A stretch of 16,991 nucleotides of DNA from UBA6164 sp963979005 (GCA_963979005.1 CAXBVF010000019.1:1-16991); one strand, 5' to 3'; numbered from the stretch's first letter, positions 1 to 8,451 are shown. Numbers and translations: made by a program. Notes: generated by a model not told the origin, from the letters alone.

Positions 1-1
1 T

Positions 2-367
2 AGTGAAAAAACTTTTACATCTAGATGATATGATTTAGTTGATTTTAGTAAATATGATTTAGTAATACTACAAAACTCATGAACTGCATCGGCTTCAGAA
101 ATATTAATATGAACTCTAAGAGATTATTATCCAGATTTAGAATTAATCTGAGAAAAAACATATTGAAAATGATCAGTACAAATAATGAAAAATTATAGAG
201 ATGGTTCGCTTCTAAAATATACTATTGCTAAATGGTTTACATGATTAACTGAAACATGAATAGATCAAATATGAATAGAACCAACAATTAAAGTAATATT
301 TGATTTAGATAATTACAGAAAAAATTGATTTGATAATCAATTAGATAAAGCAAAATTTATAGATTAA
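2..367 (+). CDS. S41 C-terminal processing peptidase, C-terminal fragment
   Basis: This is the 3' end of a tail-specific (CtpA/Prc-type) serine peptidase, which cuts envelope proteins near their C termini outside the cytoplasm. The visible 121 residues carry the family core: ILQNSGTASASEIL (usual form N.GSASASEI) and, downstream, GEKTYGKGSVQ. The catalytic Ser (fragment residue 30) and the Lys in YGKG (fragment residue 56) are 26 apart, close to the usual spacing of this Ser/Lys dyad. The N terminus and any PDZ domain lie beyond the left edge. By hand count 10 of 11 glycines are TGA, including both in YGKG, so the gene is unreadable in the standard code. It stops at TAA 10 bp before the next gene and is probably co-transcribed with it. 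Confidence 0.9.
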
Positions 368-377
368 TAATATAGAT

Positions 378-1856
378 ATGATTAAAAAAGTATTAGTATT
401 TTTTATATTTTTCATAATACTTAGTCCAACAAATATTCATGCAAATGAGGAAGTATGATCTGTAGCAAAAAACTGGTTTTCTACATTCTCACAAAAGATT
501 AGTAAGAAATATTCAAATAACAAAGAATTGATTTATTTTAAATGATTTAGTGATAAATTAGATCTTTTATTAGCAACAAAAAACTTTACAGAAGTTCAGA
601 TAAATCTAATAAATGACTTAATAAAATTATCTAATGAACATGTAAATAAACTTGAAATTTCTGATAATGAATCTTCTGTAAAAATTATTTTAAATACTAA
701 CAATATTGTAAAAAAATTTGATAAGATTTCATATAATGAAGACCATATTTTTTTAGAAAATTGAATATGGTACACATATAGATTTAACACCCATCTAAAA
801 TTTCCAACATGAACAAATATTAGAATAGAAGACTTAGAATATAATTGAATAAATACATCTACTGACTTAGTATTTTTAAGAGAAGATAATTTACTATGAT
901 TTGCAAATGAGTATGAAAAAGTAAAGTTAATCTCTGATTCAATAATATATTGAATTCCAGATAAATATAATTTTTTAAAAGAAATAAAAAATGATAAGAA
1001 AGTGCTTAATTATGAAACAGATGATATATTTAAAGAATTAAAAGAAAAATCGTTAGAATTAACTATCTGAAAGAAAGCAGAAGAAAAAATAAAAATAATA
1101 TATAATTATGTATTAGATAATATTGAATATACAATAAATTATTCTCTAAACGATTATAAAATATTTTCATGAATAGATACATTCTATAATAAAAACTGAA
1201 TATGTGAAGGGTATACCAAAACATATATGTACATGCTTAATTTTTCCAATGTAAGAGATGTAGAATTAATTAGATGATACGTACTTGATGCACAAGATTT
1301 TCCAGAGGTATGACATGCATGGATAAAGATAAATGATGATTATTATGATCCAACTTTTGATGATCCAATTTGATGAAAGGAAACAAAGAAATTTTCAGAA
1401 TATAGATATTTTGAATTACCTTATGATCTTTTTTATACGAACAGGTATTCATTAGAAAACTTGCCTGATGAATTAAAACAAAAAACACCTGAATACTTAG
1501 ATAGCTACATAGTAAAAAGGATTATACCGCTTGTATCCAAGTATAGGTATTCATGATATAATATATTAAAACCATTTACTTTAAGACTTGATTATTGAAT
1601 AGATTTAGAAAAAAAATTAGATATAGAAGATTTAAAAGAAATAGTACCTTATTATGAAGTGGATAACTTTAAATTCACTAAAAATTGAGAAGTTAAAAAT
1701 ATAAAAACACTAAGATATTACTGATTATGAGATCTCGCTATTGATGATATAGTTGAAATATTAAATTTCTCATTTCATTGATACTACTTATTTAAATGGA
1801 AGTTAGAAGATTGAAGTTATGAATATAGGTTAGCTTATGATGTTAAATTTCTTTAA
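378..1856 (+). CDS. Secreted transglutaminase-like cysteine protein
   Basis: Protein of 492 aa starting MIKKVLVFFIFFIILSP, a typical signal peptide ending near NIHA, so it is probably exported. Residues about 90-250 are not recognised. From about 250 a transglutaminase-like (papain-fold) core is visible: GICEGYTKTY with the nucleophile Cys276, VGHAWIKI with His313, and YYDPTFDDP with Asp324, giving the Cys-His-Asp triad in the right order and spacing. About 160 further residues follow with no recognised domain. Such proteins act as peptidases, amidases or cross-linkers, and the substrate cannot be told from sequence. The gene lies 10 bp after an S41 peptidase and before a strong terminator, so the two exported enzymes probably form one transcription unit. 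The ATG has no SD, as is usual in this window. Many glycines are TGA. Confidence 0.8.
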
Positions 1857-1860
1857 TATT

Positions 1861-1897
1861 TAATCCCGTACTTATTATAAAGTACGGGATTATTTTT
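1861..1897 (+). terminator. Rho-independent terminator after the transglutaminase gene
   Basis: A 13-bp perfect stem (1861-1873 with 1880-1892, core CCCGTACTT/AAGTACGGG) with a 6-nt loop is followed by ATTTTT. It begins 4 bp after the stop codon and separates the native operon from the compositionally different island that starts just after it. Confidence 0.9.
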
Positions 1898-1901
1898 CCT
1901 C

Positions 1902-1931
1902 AAAAAAAAGGCGAATTCCGAAGAATTCACC
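1902..1931 (-). terminator. Terminator with TTCG tetraloop
   Basis: Read on the minus strand, a 9-bp stem (GGTGAATTC with GAATTCGCC, one G-T pair) closes on the loop TTCG and runs straight into eight Ts. It ends the transcript of the minus-strand gene at 1981-2400. The two EcoRI-like GAATTC sites are simply the stem arms. Confidence 0.88.
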
Positions 1932-1980
1932 CTTACAACACACCTCCTTATGCGTTTAAATGTAACTTAATCCATTACAG

Positions 1981-2400
1981 TCAGCCATGTTCCAAAAGCT
2001 CCACATTATTATCGGCTAATGACGACAGATTCCCATAAATATTCTCAGCAGAACTCAATGATGCAGTCGCATCTTTGTCTGGCAAAAAGTTCAGAGCGGC
2101 AGTAGTCAGGCCAAATTTCGCGTCTTCAGCTTTTGCGAGCATGGTACGAGTTGTAACTTTAGAATAGATCCTCATTGGTTCAGTTTCGGTTTGCATTTCT
2201 GTTCTTACCATAATCAGCAAATTATTGCTGTCTAAACGATCTGATGAATCGAGTAGAGCTGGTTCAAGCAGTCCAATTCCTGTCTGGTAAAATGCAAGAG
2301 TGTTATCAGTATAATAACTAACTTCACTTTTAGCACTTACTGTCCAGGAGAGCATTACCATAATTAAAGATAAAAATGGTAACAAAAAGGTTTTATACAT
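1981..2400 (-). CDS. Exported protein of unknown function, standard-code style
   Basis: The protein has 139 aa. It starts MYKTFLLPFLSLIMVMLSWT, a clear signal peptide with a likely cut after VSA, leaving about 115 mature residues. The mature part is mixed polar and alpha/beta-like, with no Cys and no motif I recognise. An AGAGGAG SD stands 9-10 bases before the ATG, and a TTGACA-N16-TATAAA promoter lies upstream. The gene ends in TGA. With code 25 it would gain only Gly-Leu before TAA, so either code gives nearly the same protein. There is no in-frame TGA, the four glycines are GGN, and codon choice resembles a proteobacterium more than the neighbours. It may come from a host or prey bacterium, or from contaminating DNA. 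Function is not inferred. Confidence 0.72.
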   Translation of the reverse strand: MYKTFLLPFLSLIMVMLSWTVSAKSEVSYYTDNTLAFYQTGIGLLEPALLDSSDRLDSNNLLIMVRTEMQTETEPMRIYSKVTTRTMLAKAEDAKFGLTTAALNFLPDKDATASLSSAENIYGNLSSLADNNVELLEHG

Positions 2401-2473
2401 ACTTCTTTTTCTCCTCTAAGTTGGTTAAACATTACTTCAAAAATATACGATATTTTGTATACTCACATATATA

Positions 2474-2501
2474 TTTATATTAATTTAAAAATTATTGTCA
2501 A
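2474..2501 (-). promoter_or_regulatory. Sigma70-type promoter for the exported protein gene
   Basis: On the minus strand a perfect -35 box TTGACA (2501-2496) is followed after 16 bases by TATAAA (2479-2474). The expected transcript start is near 2467, giving a leader of about 65 nt before the ATG at 2400. It lies in the 196-bp AT-rich gap (2401-2596) shared with the divergent gene. Confidence 0.6.
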
Positions 2502-2529
2502 AATAAATATTAATAAATAACTATTAAAC

Positions 2530-2556
2530 TTGAAATTGTATTTATATTAATATAAT
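2530..2556 (+). promoter_or_regulatory. Candidate promoter for the 53-aa membrane protein
   Basis: TTGAAA (2530-2535) and a perfect TATAAT (2551-2556) are 15 bases apart, slightly short of the optimum. They lie about 40 bp before the TTG start at 2597. In such AT-rich DNA chance matches are frequent, so this is a moderate call. Confidence 0.4.
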
Positions 2557-2596
2557 AAAACTCTCATTTAATTACAATAATATTAGGAGGTGTATT

Positions 2597-2758
2597 TTGA
2601 ATGACGATAAGGTGATAAAAAAATGCAATAAGTTTGGTGAATGCCATCCGTATATATTTGGTTTTTTATGCTTATTTGGTTCTCCAGTTATCTATGTTTG
2701 GGGATTCGTAGGTAGTGCTACTAAATCAGTGGAAGCGATAAAACCCAAAAATAAATAA
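2597..2758 (+). CDS. Small membrane protein, TTG start
   Basis: A 53-aa reading frame starts at TTG and is fixed by a perfect SD, AGGAGGTG at 2585-2592, 6 bases from AGGAGG to the start. The nearby ATG at 2601 is out of frame and stops after a few codons. The product begins MNDDKVIKKC and has one hydrophobic stretch (about residues 19-40, with IFGFLCLFG and PVIYVWGFVG), a basic N terminus and a polar Lys-rich tail, so it is a single-span membrane protein. Three Cys residues (10, 16 and about 25) are present. All five glycines are GGN. It is divergent from the exported protein gene and followed by its own terminator. No family is recognised; a toxin, immunity or regulatory peptide are possibilities without direct support. 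Confidence 0.6.
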   Translation: MNDDKVIKKCNKFGECHPYIFGFLCLFGSPVIYVWGFVGSATKSVEAIKPKNK

Positions 2759-2779
2759 AAGAGAGCTGTTAAGACAACT

Positions 2780-2810
2780 AAGAACCCTATGAAAATAGGG
2801 TTCTTGTTTT
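2780..2810 (+). terminator. Terminator with GAAA tetraloop
   Basis: An 11-bp perfect stem (AAGAACCCTAT with ATAGGGTTCTT) closes on the loop GAAA and is followed by GTTTT. It starts 21 bp after the stop codon of the small membrane protein and marks the right side of the foreign-looking island. Confidence 0.88.
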
Positions 2811-2833
2811 ATAAAAATAATAAACAATTTGTC

Positions 2834-2870
2834 AAAGCAAAATATTAAATTTTATTTAATATTTTGCTTT
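2834..2870. repeat. Perfect inverted repeat upstream of the prepilin gene
   Basis: Two 16-bp arms (2834-2849 and 2855-2870; AAAGCAAAATATTAAA and its complement) flank a 5-base loop. There is no clean T run on the plus strand, so it is a weak terminator at best. It ends 8 bp before a TATAAT (2878-2883) that could drive the prepilin gene, so an operator or insulating hairpin is also possible. Confidence 0.55.
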
Positions 2871-2911
2871 TAATTTGTATAATAAAAGAGTTATCTTTAA
2901 AAAAAAAGAAA

Positions 2912-4411
2912 ATGAATAAACAAAAAATAAACAAGCAAGCTTTCACACTAATAGAATTAATAATAGTAATTACGATACTAGCTATTTTATGAACAATAGC
3001 ATATATTTCTATGGTATGATATATAGAAGAGGCCAGAGATTATACTAGAATGTCAGATATGCACGTAATGGAAACCTCATTAGAAATTTTTCAATTAAAT
3101 GCATGAAAATATCCTGAGACAACTAACGGTTTTACTGTTACTTATTCATGATCAGAAGTATGGTCACAATGAACATTTTGAAAATCTACAAAAACTAATA
3201 TAGGTAATTGGGATAGGGGACCAAATGACCCACTTACTGATAAAGAATATACATATTCAGTAACAAAAGATAGACAAGAGTTTTTACTATGATGAATATT
3301 AGAATGAGAACCATTAACTAGACTATGAATACTTTCTAGAACAAATGCATGAGATATAATTAGAAAAGCATTAGTTTCATGAAATTATAATTGAGTAATA
3401 CTTAAAACTCTATCATGAGCTAATTGTGAGATCCTATCTCTACCATCAATAATATCATCACTACCAGAAACTACTACTAATTTAAGCAATATATTAACAG
3501 CTTCTTGATTAGTTTATACTTGATATAATAATCTACCTACAAATTATAGGACAAGCAAATTTAACGCTGATGGTTGATTTAATTTTACATCAAATAAATT
3601 AATTGTATATTCAGATAATAATAATTGTAGCGATTTACTTAGTTCAGAATCTCAATGAACAAATGCTAGAGCAACATTAATAACAAATATTCAAACCGCA
3701 TATAGTTGAACTGTGATTTCATCTAAATGAAATATATGAAAGTATACTAGTGTAGATACTAATGATTCTAATGCAGTAGCTTTATTAGGTAATAGTTTAG
3801 TTAATAATAATTTAGGTGGTAAATTAGACTTATTAGCAAGTGATAGAATTATAGTATTATCTATACCATCGTCATGTAAAGAAATACTTGATAATGGCGA
3901 TAGTACTTGAGATGGAATTTATACAATAGATCCAGGAGTAGATTGAACATGATTTGACGTATATTGTGATATGACAACAGATTGATGAGGTTGGTTATTA
4001 TTTGCTAACCATTGAGATGGGATTACTCCTACAGAAGTTTCAGCAGTATCTAATTCTTCATACTGAGTAATGGAAGCAACTAAATGGTCATTAATTTCAG
4101 GAAATTACACTGATCTGTTATTTATAGATGAGAATGATTTAATATCTAAAATATCTCAGATTAAATTAGAATCATGAAATTGTTCAAAATTAAGTGATGT
4201 AATAGATTTAACTATTTGAGCTAGATTAATACATAATGAAGATTATCAATGTATTTTAACTGGTCTGGATTACTCGATTATAACTTTAAAAAATTCATTA
4301 AATACATGAGCTTCTATTGCTCAATTGTCAGCAGTAAAATTTGATACATGGAATTATTCAGATGATCAGTCATATGATGAGCAAAATGAATTAATGTATT
4401 TCATTCGTTAA
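2912..4411 (+). CDS. Type IV prepilin-like protein with fibrinogen-like C-terminal domain
   Basis: Protein of 499 aa. The N terminus MNKQKINKQA/FTLIELIIV is a class III prepilin leader: a short basic leader, then FTLIE with Glu at +5 and a 20-residue hydrophobic helix. Position -1 is Ala (residue 10), not the usual Gly. Residues about 40-110 (including GKYPETTNGF and DPLTDKEYTYSV) resemble the globular head of major-pilin-type pseudopilins. A long Asn/Ser/Thr-rich section follows. From Cys322 the protein matches the bacterial fibrinogen-like module: SCKEILDNG, DGIYTIDPG, then YCDMTTDGGGW with Cys352 and Trp361. The two Cys are 30 apart and probably form the family's disulfide. It likely sits on the cell surface, in or on a pilus, as a carbohydrate- or host-binding tip protein (inference). 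It is transcribed alone and closed by the hairpin at 4458-4490. TGA glycines are abundant, two of them in GGGW. Confidence 0.85.
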
Positions 4412-4457
4412 TTTGTATATAATACGTATATAATTTTGACTTTTGAAATAAATAAGT

Positions 4458-4490
4458 AAAATAGGATAAATTAATTTTTATCCTATTTTT
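4458..4490 (+). terminator. Terminator abutting the helicase-nuclease start codon
   Basis: A 13-bp perfect stem (4458-4470 with 4477-4489, core TAGGATAAA/TTTATCCTA) with loop TTAATT runs into six Ts (4486-4491), directly before the ATG at 4492. It ends the prepilin transcript. It may also sit in the leader of the next gene, because a possible TTGACT (4436-4441) lies upstream of it. Confidence 0.82.
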
Positions 4491-4491
4491 T

Positions 4492-7400
4492 ATGCAAGAA
4501 GATTTCTTTAAAGAACAATTACAAATATTAAATAAAGCTCAAAAAGATGTTGTTGAGCAGATATATGGACCAATAATGGTAGTTGCAGGACCAGGAACAG
4601 GTAAGACTCAAATAATAGCTCTTAGAACTGCTAATATAATATTAAAATCATGAGTTAATCCTGAAAATATATTAATTACGACTTTTACTGAAGCATGAGT
4701 TATTGCTATCAAAAAAAGGTTAGTAAGATTCATATGAACTGATGCTTATAAAGTAAAAGTATCAACCATTCATTCATTTGCACAAGATGTAATTACAAGT
4801 TTTCCAGAAAAATTTGCAGAACAAAAAGCATGAAATACTATTGATGATATAGAAAGTCTAGAAGTACTAACTAAAATACTTGATGATAATATCAAAAAAT
4901 GAGTTATAGAACACCTATTTACTCCATTTGATAGATATATGTATCTAAGAGATATAAAAGATAGAATAGGGAAGTTAAAATGAGAATGAATTAATTTTTC
5001 TAAGTTTGAAAAAAATATATCAGTACTTAGAGATGAATATGATAATAAATTAGAAGCCTTAAAGACAAATAAAAGAATTAGAGACTTAGAAAAAAGAACA
5101 AAAAAAGATTCAGATGCATATAAAAAACATATAGCAAAATTAAATGAGTTAAATTTTGTTTACAAGGAATATCAGGAATATCTTAAGGAAAAAAGTTTAT
5201 ATGACTTCTCTGATATGATAAATTTTGTAGTAGAGAAATTCAGAGCTGATGAGAATATGAAGTCTTTCTATGCTGAAAAATATCAATTTATAATGCTGGA
5301 TGAATATCAAGACACAAATAACCCACAGAATGAAATAATGGATTCTATCCTAGAAATGGGGGATGAAAAAAACATAATGGTAGTTTGAGATGATGATCAA
5401 TCAATTTATAGATTTCAGTGAGCAAATATAGAAAATATGCTTGATTTTTATAATAAATATCCAGAAACTAAATTTATAGTTCTGGAAAATAATTACAGAT
5501 CAACTCAAAGTATACTAGATTTTTCTACAAAATTAATAGAAAATAATAATGAAAGACTTGTAAATAGATTAGATTTTTTGGACAAGAAACTTATAGCTCA
5601 CACTGAGTACAAAGATCTAGATAATAATAATTACTACATACTAGCAAACGAACAAACAGAGAAAATATTTATTTTAAATCAAATAAAAAATAAAAAATAC
5701 AAGAAAAATATAAATGAAAGTTTTGCAATTATTGTAAGAAGCAACAGAGAAGTAGAGGAATGGACTAATTTTATGCAGTCAGAATGAATTGAAGTAGAAT
5801 CAAAACTAAAAACAAATATATTAAATAACAATTTTGTAAAATTTATTTTAGATTTTTTAAAATTAATTGATAATCCAAGCTTTAATGATGAAAAATTTCT
5901 AAATATATTGAGATCCAAGCTAGTAGATATTGATAATTTAGATGTAATTACATTATCTAGAGAATTATATAAAAAGAATTATTCTAAAAATTGATTTAAA
6001 TATACTTTATGGGAATTAGTTAAAAATATTGATAATGCTAATATTAATTCTGGTAAATATAAAGAAGCTGATACAAAATGACCTTCTCAGTGAATTTATG
6101 AATTAGAAATGGAAGAGAAATACAGATGATACAAAAAAATATTATCCTTTAGAAACCTTGTGCTAGAATTGAATTCTGAACACTGAACTTATTGAATAAT
6201 AAAATTATTTCAAAAAATATTAAATGAGTTAAATATAGTTGAGCTTGTGGAACTTAGTTGAAATTTTTCAGATTTAGAGGATATTTTTACCTTATTTAAT
6301 AAAATTAAATCATTTACAGAAATAAATAAAGATATTAGTTTAAGTTCATTATTGAATAAACTTGATCTACATAGTAAGTATAATATTGCAATCTCTAGAC
6401 AAATACTTAAACAATCTAATTCAAATATTGAAATATTAACAGCTCACTCATCTAAATGACTAGAATATGATTATGTATACATAGCCTGAGTTTATTGATG
6501 AAATTGGGAAAATAAAAGAATGACTGATAAGTTAAAATTACCACTATGAGTTGCATGACAATGACTTCAATTTAGCTGATTAGATGAAAAAGAATTAAAA
6601 AATCTAGAAAAAGAAATGGCTAAACAAGAGGATAGAAGATTATTCTTTGTTGCAATGACAAGAGCAAAAAAGGAATTAATGATTACAAGACCTGCTTGAA
6701 AAGACAATAAACCATATATTGATAGTCCTTTCATTATTGAAATATGAATTGATAGTAAGTTAATAGAAGAAAATTTTTCAGAATCAGATTTTAGTGATTC
6801 ACTAAAAAATCAATTATTATGAGATGGTACTGAATTAATAGAGACATCTGAAGAAGAGATAAATTATATTAGTGGATTTCTTGAAAATTATAAATTAAGT
6901 CCAACTGATTTAAATACATTCTTAGAAGATCCTAAAATATTTTTAAAAAATGTTGTTTTTAAATATCCATTTGTAGATAATGAGTTCACGATATTTGGTA
7001 AAGTCTACCATAGAGTTTTAGAACTAGCTACTCAAAAGAAATTACATGGAGAAGAAGTCGAGTTATGATATATGACTGAAACCTTTTCTTTATTATTAGA
7101 TAAGCAATTATTAACTCATGAAGAAAAAAATAGATTAACTAAAAAATGAATTGAATGACTAACGTGATATTATGAATATTTTCATACTAGCAAAAGAATA
7201 GCTCTTTCTACTGAATATAATTTTAGATCAAGAAATGTGGTTTTTAATTGAGTACCAATTACCTGAAAAATAGATAAAGTAGAAAAAATAAAAGATTCTA
7301 TAAATAAAAATGATACAAATTGACAAGCCGCATTATTCGTAGAAGATGTTGCAGTAGTAGATTACAAAACATGATGAACTAAAACTGAATGATTTATTAA

Positions 7401-7683
7401 ATGAGTAGATAGGTATTGAAAAGCAAAACCGGGTTATGAAAATGGTAAATATTATAGACAATTATTGTTTTATAAGCTATTAGCTGAGAATGATAGCGAA
7501 TTTCACTCACAATACAATATAACAGAGTTAGCTTTAGATTTCGTAGAATGAAAAAATTGAGAGTACAAATATATGCCTATTAGTTTAGTTGATGAAGATT
7601 ATGAGGATTTTAAAGATTTAGTAAAAAATAGTTGGGGGGAAATTAATAGTTTAGAATATTGGGAGAAACTTTTATCTGAATAA
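4492..7683 (+). CDS. UvrD/AddA-type helicase fused to a PD-(D/E)XK nuclease
   Basis: A 1063-aa superfamily 1A DNA helicase with a C-terminal nuclease, probably acting in double-strand break resection or repair. Helicase motifs in order: Walker A AGPGTGKT (Lys38), LDEYQD (Asp270-Glu271), GDDDQSIYRFQGAN (Gln303), NNYRST (Arg336), TAHSSKGLEYDYVYI (about 645-660) and FVAMTRAKKEL (about 720). The last 220 residues carry nuclease elements: KVYHRVLE (His840), EYNF (Glu908), ITGKIDKVE (Asp928) and VVDYKTG (Asp957, Lys959). This is the RecB/AddB-like order. I saw no Cys in the nuclease domain, so it lacks the Fe-S staple of AddB and AdnB. The start has no SD. Upstream frame is closed by a stop at 4462-4464 with no better start. 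The gene is followed after 13 bp by the next one. The RFQGAN glycine is TGA. Confidence 0.92.
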
Positions 7684-7696
7684 TTATTTTAATTAC

Positions 7697-8101
7697 ATGA
7701 AAATTTTTCTATCATACAAACAAACATGACTTAAAATAAATAAATTAAAACTAGAATTAGATTTCATTAAAGATGTAGTAAGTCAATGCTGACATGAAAT
7801 ATATATACATTTATTTGAAAAAAATAAAAATTCTAGTTCAAAATATATACTAAATAAAGTTAAATTAGAAATTGAAAAATCTGATCTAATTTTATGATTT
7901 GTAAATAATTCAGAAAAAAGCGAATGAGAATTACTAGAATTATGAATTGCCGAATGAATGAATAAAAAAATATTATTACTAGTAAATGAAAAATATAGAG
8001 AAAAATTTTTCCTAATCTATTGACTTAATACTTCTATATTATATTATAGAGAAGTAAAAGAAATAAATAACTTACTAACTAATTTTTTATCATGAAAATA
8101 G
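7697..8101 (+). CDS. Nucleoside 2-deoxyribosyltransferase-like small protein
   Basis: 134 aa. The start MKIFLSYKQTG, a central EKSDLILGFVNNSEKSEGE and then LLELGIAEGMNKKILLLV follow the pattern of the nucleoside deoxyribosyltransferase / 2'-deoxynucleoside 5'-phosphate N-hydrolase fold, where a Glu in an ELG motif is the nucleophile (here most likely Glu81). The protein is about the usual length for that family. If the assignment holds, it acts on the N-glycosidic bond of deoxynucleosides or nucleotides in salvage or pool cleaning. A TIR-like or other Rossmann-type protein cannot be excluded, as the N-terminal SYKQTG is only a loose match. It starts 13 bp after the helicase-nuclease and overlaps the next gene by 10 bp. 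All glycines seen are TGA. Confidence 0.6.
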
Positions 8102-8451
8102 TACTAATTTGAGCATCAAATGATCCTGAAAAATATTGAAACAAGATATTAAAAGATTTAATATCTAAATGACATACTGTAATACCAGTAAATCCCAAAG
8201 AAAAAGAAATTGAATGAATTAGAACACATATAAACTTGTGAGTCATAAAGGAAAGCTACGATATTATTGATTTTGTGGTAAAACCTGAAATAACACTACA
8301 AATATTAGAAAAATATAGAAAAAATATACTGAAGAAAAAGATATGGTGTCAACCATGATCTAGCGATGATAAAGTAAAATTATTCTTGGAAAATAGATGA
8401 TTTAAAGATTATATAACAGATAGCTGTATAATGATCGAAAAAATAAACTAG
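8092..8451 (+). CDS. CoA-binding domain protein (YccU-like)
   Basis: 119 aa, nearly the whole of the CoA_binding_2 Rossmann domain. Visible marks are MKIVLIGASNDPEKYGNKI at the N terminus, HTVIPVNPKEKEIEGI after the second strand, YDIIDFVVKPEI in the middle and KKIWCQPGSSDDK, equal to the usual W.QPG segment. Family members bind CoA or a related nucleotide; their cellular role is poorly defined. All seven glycines are TGA, so the gene is invisible to standard-code gene finders. It begins inside the last codons of the previous gene (10-bp overlap), which suggests translational coupling. Its TAG stop lies within the left arm of the terminator that follows. Confidence 0.88.

Larger units (their letters stand above)
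1898..2815. other. Putative foreign island in standard-code style
   Basis: This block holds two divergent genes whose DNA style differs from everything around it. Neither uses TGA as a sense codon: all 9 glycines are GGN, whereas native genes here are mostly TGA (7 of 7 in the CoA-binding gene, 16 of 19 in the DedA gene by hand count). Both have strong SD sequences, which native genes lack. The minus-strand gene is visibly richer in G and C and uses CTG, CTC, GCC, GGC and CGT codons. Terminators with TTCG and GAAA tetraloops close the block on each side. No direct repeats, integrase, transposase or tRNA target were seen at the edges, so the mechanism of entry is unknown. A chimeric assembly is an equally simple explanation. 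Confidence 0.6.

Noticed and set aside
1902..1931. GGCGAATTC and GAATTCACCCTT resemble TOPO vector flanks
   Set aside because: The two GAATTC sites are the arms of a perfect TTCG-loop terminator followed by eight Ts, correctly placed for the minus-strand gene. The match to cloning-vector flank is inexact, so vector carry-over is not supported, though contamination of the wider island remains open.
1936..1950. CACCTCCTTA resembling the 3' end of 16S rRNA
   Set aside because: It is only the complement of an SD sequence on the other strand. No other 16S sequence lies upstream.
5437..5787. Separate 116-codon gene inside the helicase
   Set aside because: It is in the same frame as the helicase-nuclease and is bounded by TGA codons that encode glycine. 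It is an internal piece, not a gene.
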